DNA of 64,000 nucleotides from Diphasiastrum complanatum (Eukaryota; Streptophyta; Lycopodiopsida; Lycopodiales; Lycopodiaceae): the NCBI GenBank assembly GCA_029204225.1, contig CM055109.1, forward strand, positions 22,594,422 to 22,658,421. Reading direction: 5' to 3'. Shown here piece by piece: positions 29,001-39,800 of the stretch; the stretch's first letter is position 1, and the number at the start of each line of letters is the position of its first letter. Position numbers and translations under genes: made by a program. Below the pieces are notes generated by a model. It saw nothing but the letters and a program-made list of their open reading frames with translations, did not search any database and was not told where the DNA came from.

Positions 29001-32000
29001 CTAAATAGCATCCTTGTAGGTAGAGATCATAGCTTTCTTCCAATATTGTTTAGAGAGGGTCCTATCTTTAGAGGATACCACTCAATACACCTCTGTGATT
29101 TATTTTTGTTCTAAAATTGCTTTGAAGAAGCACTTTAATTCCCAAAGTGGAAGATCTAGATTATTTTTTACATTTTAGACTCTGATGTCAGGTAAGATGA
29201 AATGTACTCCCGTGATAGGCTATTGTGATGATTGTCTTTTGTTGCCCTCAAAGACATTAACAATAATCTCTCACACTTTGAGCATTGATTTTAACGAAGA
29301 TGGGCTACACTTGCACACTAAACTATTATAATAATTGCATTTTGCTAGCCTCAAAAGCAACAATGGTTCCCATACAACATGAGTAGCAAAGCTCCAAGAA
29401 AATCCAAGATCAAAAATGGATGCACAATGCTAACTATGCAAGATGCAAGGTTATCAAACCATGCAATAATTCAATGCATCTCAAAAGTAAGTAGATATCA
29501 CTCTCCCTACTACCTATCCCTAAGAAATCCAATCTTAGCAACAAAAATCATTAAAAGTAGATCATTGTTTTTCAATTTCCTACAAAACAAAACAGTCTTC
29601 TTATTTCTTTAAACCACATGTATTGATTTCAAAACCCTTTTCCCAATACTTGGAACAAGCACCTATATTTTCACTATAAACTATGGAGACTCTTGCATGA
29701 AGCAATTAGTAACAACAATATAGTAATCATACTTACCAACGGTTCCTTCGATATTGTCAAGCTTTTCTCAATGAAAAACAATCGTAACTATGATTTGACA
29801 TATTCTAAACAAGCAAGATTCAAAATTCAGTTTCATTTAGAGTATGCTTCCATCTATTAAAGTAGAAGCTGAGACAAATGATTTGTTACCTAGTTTGTTG
29901 CTGGTCAAGGGACAATTTGACCTTTAACAATGGTGCACCAATAGAACATAAATTGTAGGGCGTCAAGCCATCTACATACATAAGCATTACATAAGTTTGT
30001 TTCTTTCTCCCTAAATGTTGGAGAGTGATTGCCTTCTACTAGTTTGATTCTTTTAGGCTTCTACACAATGTCTCATCTATCTTCAAAACTACCCTTATAC
30101 TGAAATCTTCATATAATCATTCCTTTCTCATACCCACGAAGGTAATCATGATCTTTTCATAGATATTTCCTGATTCATCCTTGTTTAATATTTCTTGAAT
30201 CGAACAATCTGTTTTATTGATAGATATGATGGCTTCTTATGGTTATTGGAGCTTCTGATTATTAACTCGCTGTCAACTTCATTCATAATAAACCAATCAC
30301 CAATGGGATTGTGCTTCTCAGTTTAATGCATTTCCAATTTTAGTACATATACAAACTTTTGGTAGAAACATAAATACCTAACCGAGTTACAAATTGCAAA
30401 CAATACATTCAAATGTCACAACTTATTATCTTGAAGACAAACATAATGTCAACTTCACCTGATTATCTCGTAGATTGTTTGGGCTACTAGCAATTTTTGG
30501 CCTGAAGGCATTAGGGTTACGCTCCAATGTGGCTTCCACTGCCTCTTGCCTCACTGGTTCATTCTCTACATTATTGCAACAATTTACGCAATTGCATCCA
30601 TCACAATAAATGCCCGAAGCAAAGCACTCGCAATACCTAAAATAGTCAAACAAAAGTATGCATGTATGTCAAGGAACCACAAACGAAAAATGAAGCTTAA
30701 AAGCATCTTGTGATTGTATCTAGCTTCAGTCATTGAAAGAAAGTTGGGACCAGCAACAAAAAGCATGAAAATATTATCAACGTTAGTTACACAAAAGAAT
30801 CACATATCTCACCATTAAGATTCAAGAATCCAAAGGAGCATGAAAGTTGCTCAAAAGAAAAACACCTTCCATCAAAACAAGCATAAGCCCACTTGTCTTT
30901 GCTACCCGAGGCCTTGTTCTCTTGAATAAACGTCTATCCTTTCCTCTAATTGGTTGGTTTGGATCACATTTTGAAGTGCCATCACCAATCATAAAAACCT
31001 TTGTATTGCCCCTAACTCCTATTGGCTCATTCTAAAGGGTCAACCCTAAGAGTATGCATGTGCTTCAAAATAAACATATTTTTTTATTGATTTCAAGCCA
31101 AAGTACAATTCTAAAGACCTTAAAAACCCATTTGTGTAAAGATTGACAATCCTATATTATACATTTGTTGTAAAGTGCAGAGAAGAGTGATAATCCTATA
31201 TTACTCTAAACAACTAACAACATGTCGGGCGGTCTAGGTTGTAGATATATAAGCAACAAAAGTGCATATGCAAGCAAAGATGTGAGCATGTCCAAAGACT
31301 CCACCGAAAAAAAAGCATGACTTACCCTAAATATATTAATCATGATGTAATGGTATACAAATAGACATAGTCTATGATAGACTTCTATACAAATATTCCT
31401 TACATGATGTTTGTGTGTGTGACGCTTTCTTTTTGTTTCATATAAACATTGAGATTTAATCTTGTACAATCAAAGAGCATTTTTTATCATGTGCATAAGT
31501 GACATTACATATGAAAAGAATGTAGTCTTGTATAAGAATGTGCGTTGAGATGTATGTATCATCATTAACACTCTTAAGCGTTAGTTGCTTCAAAGCCACA
31601 TTTTGAGCTTGGATCAAGTTCCAAAACGTAATTTGGAGCTTTATTTTTGTCTTTTTTCTTTTTAAACTTGTCAATTTCTCAATATATTATAACCCCCAAA
31701 AGTGGATATATTCAATCCAAATTTTCAGGCAAAACTAGCGATCAATGGCAGCATAAGGGCTTGGTTACAAGAAGATGATTTAATTCAATATCCAAAATTT
31801 TCCAAGTGACACATAATATATATGCACCAAGGTTGCATCCCGATTCGAACAGGTCGATTCGAACCGGCCAATTCGAACCGATTCTTTGAGGTTCGAACCG
31901 CCAGGCCAGATTTGAATCGGAAAACGGTTCGAACCTTTTTTTTTCATTTCTTCAAAAAAACAGTCAAACATTCACTGATAGTACAGATACTTAAATTTTG

Positions 32001-35000
32001 ATAGCTAAACAATTTCAATCTTGATTCTTCCTCTAAATTTACAAATATCAGAATTCAGGATAATCAGATCTCTAAGCTCTTGTGACGGTGTGACCTGTCG
32101 TATCAAGATTCAATTTTCAAAACAGAATTTACAGAAATTAGAATGACATTATGAGTCATGACTCATGACCCAAGTTTAAACAAACTACATAGTACATACT
32201 AGTTAGCAGTTGCCAGTAACTACAGTTAAAACTTAAAGTTTAAACAGGTTACAGACTACATAGTACATACTACAGTTAAAACTTAAAACTTAACTTCAGG
32301 AATCAGAAACTTGAAACTAGATTCTAGAATCCATAATATATCATGATTCATGAATCATAACAAAATAGTAAATACAAATGCCAAGTGCCTCATGAGTCCG
32401 GTCACCAATGTAATGCGCGATGTGTCTGATGATAAATCATGATGTGTACATATGTCATACTACATTGTAAATACTAAACAGTTCAAGAGTCAATGCTCAT
32501 CTAGTGACATGAACATCGTAGTGTCATCTACAGACTAGTAACCAGTAACTACAATGATCTAATGTACATACTACAATCATCTGAAGACTGACATCAATGA
32601 GCACTGAGCAGGGCCTAGGCTGCAGTGAGCGCTCTAAGCTCTCCTACGCCTGAGTCTCCTCCCACTCGCTGGTGGTGCTATGGAGCCTGATGTGGCCTCT
32701 CGAGTGGTAGGCTCAGCTGCGAAATCCTCATCAGAGGCAGAGGTATGATGCCCCTCATCCTCATCCCCGCCCTCCTCGGACTCCTCATCCTCATAATCAT
32801 CCTCCTCTTAGGACTCTGACCCTGAGGATGCCTCAGACTCAAACTCGTCCTCGGGGCTATGAGCACGGGAGCTACTAGCCTCTCTTGCCCTCCTCCTACG
32901 CTCTGCTCGAGGGACAGGCCCTACACAGTGCACACAAAGAGGGACAAACGTGTTATTGCCTGCAAATTAGTAAATTACAATTTACGATAATTAGTAACTT
33001 CAAACTTCGAAAATTTAATTCAAGACCTGTCACCTTACTACTTAGACAATCCTAATTTCTCACCTGCACTCTGCATGGCCTCCTCATGGAGGAATGCGTA
33101 CACGTCCTCCTCTGACTGGTCTCTTGGTGGCAACTCTGGAACCTTTGCCACATCGATCAGATCGGGATTAACCTACGCACATGTCACAATGCACAGTGAA
33201 ATCAAGACAATTTAACAAAATTTGGAGGGCCGAGTCCCGACAAAAGTTAAAATTTAGCTACATAGTACAGTGACCAGTCTAGTATCTACTATCATGTATC
33301 TACTAATTGCCAACCGGGTCCTGCCACCTGGGATGATGGATCACATGTTAAAATTTAGAAATTATAATTTATGGTGTACAAGTTACCTGGATAGGCTCTG
33401 CGGCGGTCTGGAGTCTACCCAAAAGTCTCAGGTTGGCGTGTACGTACACCAACCTCTCCAACTGCACTGATGATAGTCGATTCCTCTTCTTCGTGTGAAT
33501 CATGGAATGGACACTCCAGTTCCTCTCACAAGCGACTGCAGTGCAGTCCTATGAGAGAATCCTGATGGCAAGGCGACGCAATTTGGGGACATCAACCCCA
33601 AACTTCGACCACCATGACACGGGACGTAGTTGGCCTGAATCACAGTTCAAGGGGCAGTTAGTACTTACTACTAGCAACTTGCAAGATGCAACCAAGTTCC
33701 AAGTTCCAGCAAGTTACAATATGATTGACTAACTGTGCAGTAAAATGTAAAGTAACAAGTTTAAACTGTAATGGACCATGCCACATGGTCAGTTTATTAC
33801 CCTCTCAAAAGCGTCGGGCCAGTGGCGAACTCCAAGGTCTCCTGCTTGAAAATCTGAAGCTCATCTAGCAGGTTGTCATGCTCGCGTACATCAGGATAAA
33901 CTTGGGAGATATAGGCATTCCAGCCATCCTTGAGCTCCCTATCTGTGAACTGCTTCTCATTCCTCCAAAGTGGATGAGGTATGTGGGCCATGGCATGCAG
34001 GGGCCTATGAAACCACTCCCACCTGCTCAACCAAAGGAGCCGGACCTCCGTAAGCCTACAAGAATTAAGATTCAAGAGTCAAGACACAGTAATAATTATA
34101 CAATATAGTACAATGTACATGATAGATCAATCATAATAGTACATACTACATACTGAATACTACTGTCTACATACTACATTTGAAATTTAATTCTTGATTC
34201 TTGATATACATAATACCTCTCTGAACTAATGGTCGTGCAAAGCCTCAACTGCTCGCCCAGCCTGTCCATGAACTCGTACAAGAGGCCCAATGTGCAGCCC
34301 TCTCGATCTGTAAGGCGCAGGACAGTGTAGATGGGCTGTAGGCCCACCACAATGGATCGAGCCTCATCCCAAAATGGTGAATGCACAACGGTCCGCTCGA
34401 ATCTCTTACTCTTGGGCTCCTGTGACGGCCGCCGCTGCACCCAGTCAACAGCAACAACCATCTGCCTCAAGCCCTAATGAACTTTCAGCAGTCGTTCCAG
34501 GACCAGGAACATAAATGCAAACCTGCGTAGATGATAGGGCACATTGTACAAGTGACAAATTCTAAGTTCTAACTTCTGACAAGAGTCAAGAGTCACGACA
34601 ATACATGGCACATGCAATGTGCATCATTGCATGAAATATTTACCACTACTAACTAAACAGTAAATAGTAAATACTTAGTACTTACCAAGTTCTAACAGTC
34701 TACATAAGCGCATTCAAGAATCAAATTTGAGATGCAACTTGCATACCTGGTGGGGGCAGGTCTCAAGACATCCAAGGTGGACTGTCTCCTGAACATGGCT
34801 AGGACCCTAGGCTTCTTGGTGACAAATCTCACCAAGAACCATGCAGTACGCACCACCTCTGCAATCCATGGAATCTTGGCCACATCCTCGACCAACAAGT
34901 CCAGGCAGTGTGCAGCACAAGGTGTCCAAAAGATGTGGGGGTAGGTCTCATACGAGCCTACCCATGGAGACGCAGTTTGACGGATTATCTGTGACCACCT

Positions 35001-36709
35001 GCACAACCATACATATTACAATGCAATGTGCAATGTGCATGAGTTTGGAATTCCAAATTCAAGACTCAAGTGCTCAGTGGCAACTGCTTAGACGTTAGTG
35101 AACCATAATCCACTGTTAATCAATCCAAAATCGCCATTGAACAATGAACATTCAACATTGACATTTACAAATTAGTAATTACCTGTAACCTAATACCATT
35201 TAAGTTTTAACATTATAGGTAAACTGTACACCGTAAATTGTAATAAGTATAATATATATACCTATACAACGTGCTATGGTCCGACCTCCTCAATGGCAGC
35301 TCGAATATGTGAGAACATGTACTCGCCCGGACAGCCTCCCCAGAGGTGTCGATGGATCTGAGAAACATCGTCCCCATGCACGAAGACACCAGGACATTCA
35401 ATATGTGGCGCCTCCTCGTATCGCTCCAACCATCAGATATGATGGTGCAACCATACCTAGTTGAAAGTTCACCGGTGACAAGTGACAAGTCAATGGACCG
35501 TGGCCACGACTCACGACTCACGACTCACTTACAGGTGACAAAACAAGATGAATCATGATTCATGATAGATCCGAGAGGAATCAGGATAGATCTTAAATTG
35601 TAAATTGTAATTCAAATTTCATGGCGAATTCCAATGATAAATGATCATTAGAATATTCATGATTAAACATAAATAGCTAGCTGCAGCCTGCAAATTGCAA
35701 TTAACAAGTAATTTACAATTAACGCCTGCAATTTAAGTTTTAACAATCTAAAATCATCATAAAGTCTTTAAAGTTTAGAGTAGATAAAGTTAAAAGCAAG
35801 TAGTACGTACTGGGCCCATGCCTTCCTGAGAGGCTCTAGCTTCTGGTCAACAGAAGCTCGGTCATCAAAAAGCCCCTTCATCCTCAGGTGCTCGCAAGAT
35901 GGCCCCTGCCACACCTGCCCAATCGCACTCACCGCACTCATCGCCTTCCTCCATGCCAGGGTCCTAGCCAAATGAAATAGCAGATCGCAGATGTAGAACA
36001 ACTGTGGAACGGCAACCTCTGCCTCTGCCATGGCTCTGGGAGCGAAGCTGGACACATAGTACTCCCTACCCCCCATCTGTGTAGTGCGGCACCGTCTACC
36101 TCTCCCTCTGGATGATGTGGTGCTGGTATGGTCATGGCTAGAGGTGGTGTCGAAGATCCTGCACCAGAAGGCGGGTCAGGCCGGGTACCCTGCCTCATCT
36201 GCAGCTCTGTCCTCTGGGCCATGGGAAGCGAGGGGTGAGCGGATGGCAACTGGGGGGCGTGATGTGGTGGCCTCTGGCTGTGACGCCGTGACTGCATCTC
36301 GATCTGCCAAAAAAGACAAATTTGAAATTAGATGTCAGATGATCAATGAAATTGAAACTTCAAACTTGATGTATCATGTGAGCTAAAAGTTAAAGCTTAA
36401 AACTTGATCAATGTTTGAACTTTGAAGTGTAAGAGTCTTAGAGTTGAATGTTTACCTCTCGGTCTGGGCCCCATCCTCGAAGGGCCAACCTCCTCCGATG
36501 CGACAGGAGTGGGTAGCGTGTCAGGAGCATGCATGCAAAGGGCAATCTCGTGCCCCCTCAAACATAACAAATGTGCCCTGAAGCGTGTGGGCCCTCCAGT
36601 GTAAGACTGGTGACAGTATCTGCAAGGCCATCTCTTCGTGCCCGATGTGCCATAGGCCGCCGCGATGGTGACGTGATCCCACAAGGGATCCCTATCCCTG
36701 GGCATGGTT

Positions 36710-36801
<92 letters not shown>

Positions 36802-39800
36802 GTGAGTCTACAGATCTCTCTAAGTTCTAACTAGACTCTAATAACTACTTATTTCTAACTAGTAACTACTAACTCAAACTAGTCACTAACTCCTAACTTC
36901 TAAGTTCTAACTTCTAACTTCTAACTAAGTAGCTACCCAGGTCCCACACCCATCTAACAATGCCCACTGCCCACACACACACACACACACACAATCTCAG
37001 TGCTCAAGCCTCACACAAACTCACAGTGCAGTGTGCACACATCTCAAAACTCACACACACACACACACACACACACAATGCACACATGTCACACACACAG
37101 ACACACACACAATATCATAATACCACACACACACACTCTCTCTCTCACACACACTCACTCATTCACTCACACACTGTACACAATGCACATCAAAAGACAG
37201 TGGACACACACAGTGCACACACACACAAAATCACACCATTTTCTCTCTCTCTCACACACAGCACTGAGCACACACACACACAATCTGAATGGCAAATGCA
37301 CAGTGCACACAGAGTGCTCACTCCCTCCCTCCCTCCCTCCCTCCCTCTCTCTCTCTCTCTCTCTCTCACTCTCTCTCTCTCTCTCTCTCGGGCGCGAACA
37401 GAATACCGAGGGCTGCATCGCGATGGAATCCTTTTAGGGCCAGACGGTTCGAACCGGGTCCGAACGATTCGATGGTTCGAACCGTAAAAGGTGGTTCGAA
37501 CCGCGATTCGATGCAACCTTGATATGCACCAACTTGTCGATCTTCCCTTTCAAAGACTTAAATAATTTCTTATAAAATTTAACATAAACCATCTCAAGAA
37601 TGTTTTGCAACTTATTGTTTCAAACCCTGAACCGGGTCAAATTAATACCGGTTTGAATCGGCCCAATTCAATCGAGAAAATAAAGTTAGGGCCAAAAAAA
37701 ATTGTTTTTGAATCAAAAAAGAACTAACAATTTGTCATTTTGGGTATAATCTTCTCTAAACCAATGTGCAAACCTTCCTATATCCAATCCAAGCCAATGC
37801 TAGAATATGATTTCATTTAAATAGAACCTCACTAGATTGATACGCAAGCGATAAAGCTCTTCTATATTTGATCCATGTGAATTGCCCTAGTGTCCAAGGG
37901 ACATATCAATGTCTAATGGGCCATGGCCTATTTTAGTGTTGTAGGGCCCAAATAAGGGCTAGGCATATAAGTGTGACCGTTGGTATGTCTTGCTAACATA
38001 TACCTACTACCATGGTTGAAATTTGAGATCAATTTTGAAAAGCTTTTCATCATATCTCCATTCATCAACATACCCTTAATGAGAACTTGGTTTGACCCTC
38101 TCATAAATCTCATTTAAACCCACATCGCCTCCCAAGGGTGCTAAATGCAATTCTACCAAGACCTTTTGTCGAAAATCAAATTGTGAAGTCAAGATTATGT
38201 CATTCATGGAGCACAACCACCCATTCTTTAACTAGGAAATAAGATTTGAATCATGTGATCTCTCTAATGACCATCATAATGGAGATACTTCATATCCTCC
38301 ATATACTCTTCTTGTATGATATTGATCCAATCCATATAAATTTTTGATACAATAGGACTTTGACAAGACCAAATTCTAGATAAAGCATTAGCCACAATAT
38401 TCCTTTTCCCGTAGATTGGAATAATAAATATTTCCAAGATTTGTAAGTTGTCTTGACTTTGAATTGACTTCCATGCAAGTAACGATGTCATTTTTTGTGG
38501 CATTGATTCTAGCCAGCATCTCATTCACATCAACAGCAAAAAGCCAAACTTCCTACTCTCATAAGCAATCACTTCATGTTCTTTCTTAAAAGATGCAATA
38601 CCCTTCCCAAAATCATCAACTTCTAGCACAAAAGGCTTATTGAAATTTAGGAACTAGGACCTAAACTCGAATGCACTTTTCACGAGCCTTCTCATTCCAC
38701 TGAGAAAATCCTTCTTTAGAAGATCCATCAAAGGTGATGTTTGAACGTAACACTAGATGACATTACTTGAGCAAGATCAATCTAGTAAATCCAATTGATT
38801 GTACAAGACTCCATGAGCCTTCTCACTCCACAGAGAAAATCCTTCCTTAGAAGATCCATCAAAGATGATGTTTGAGCGTAACACAATCTAGTAAATCCAA
38901 TTGATTGTGCAAGACTCCATGATACAAAATATTTCTTGATTGTCCTAACCTTATTTGAATCCAGTTTAATTCCCTCTAAATTAATCTTATGTCCTAGGTA
39001 GTCAACTACCCTAAACGTACAAGTACGTTCAAACAACCTAACATAAAATTTGTGCAACATGACCACCCTCATAACTTTCTATACATGTTTATACCGTTCC
39101 TCTTGATAATGAAGATATCATCGAAGAAAAAAAAAGAATCAATCAAAACAAAACATTAGTAGAATCTAATCTATTAATAATACTTGGACACCTACATATG
39201 TCAATTGTCTTGAGAGTTGTCTTAAATTTGAAAATATCATGTCTATCAAGGAAAAAATAAGTAGGCCCTTATATTCATCCAGTAAATTGTCCACCCTATA
39301 AATAGAAATTTGTTCTTGATTTCCATGAGTGAGACCAGTCAATATGCGGGTTGCATGGTATCATGCATAGGCTTCTGTGGGCTCCTCCCATGAATTCATG
39401 TCTCCTCTCTCTCTCTTCTTGTATTCACATTATGTGGCTTGGGGGGTGAAGCTTAGGCTTCAGGCGGGACTCGATAATAGAGTCATCACAGCATCTGAAT
39501 TTTGAATTTCTGAGCCAGTTGTGAGAACTATTATACTCTTACAACTTTTTGTGAATCGTTCTTGTTTACTGAGTATAGTTTTGGTTGCTTCTTGTTGTCA
39601 TGAATACATCATGAAATTCATGAGCAAGGTCAAGGTTGCACTTTCTATCTCAAGCTTGAGCTACAAGATCATTCCAAGATTGAATGCCTATAATTATAGC
39701 AATTTCATGAACATTTGTTGGAAGTTACTTTGAAAAACTCTCTATTGCCAATCAAGACAACAGTCAATAAAACACCAAAATTGATTGTATTGCATTTTGC

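Larger units (their letters stand above)
31828..37521 (-). mobile_element. hAT DNA transposon with intact ends (5.7 kb) in CPP intron 4
   Basis: Exact 12-bp terminal inverted repeats CAAGGTTGCATC (31828-31839) and GATGCAACCTTG (37510-37521) are flanked by a perfect 8-bp duplication ATATGCAC (31820-31827 and 37522-37529). Both ends carry subterminal GGTTCGAACC-type palindromes: four variants at about 31843-31935 and three at about 37445-37505. A transposase gene on the minus strand fills 36705 to about 32640. Its coding parts are visibly more GC-rich than the surrounding AT-rich intron. Between 36711 and 37390 lie long CT, CA and CCCT microsatellites upstream of the transposase start. The perfect ends and target duplication point to a fairly recent insertion. 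Confidence 0.92.

Noticed and set aside
36571-37522. Overlapping open frames of Ser/Leu and His/Thr repeats
   Set aside because: They translate CT and CA microsatellites; there is no complex sequence.
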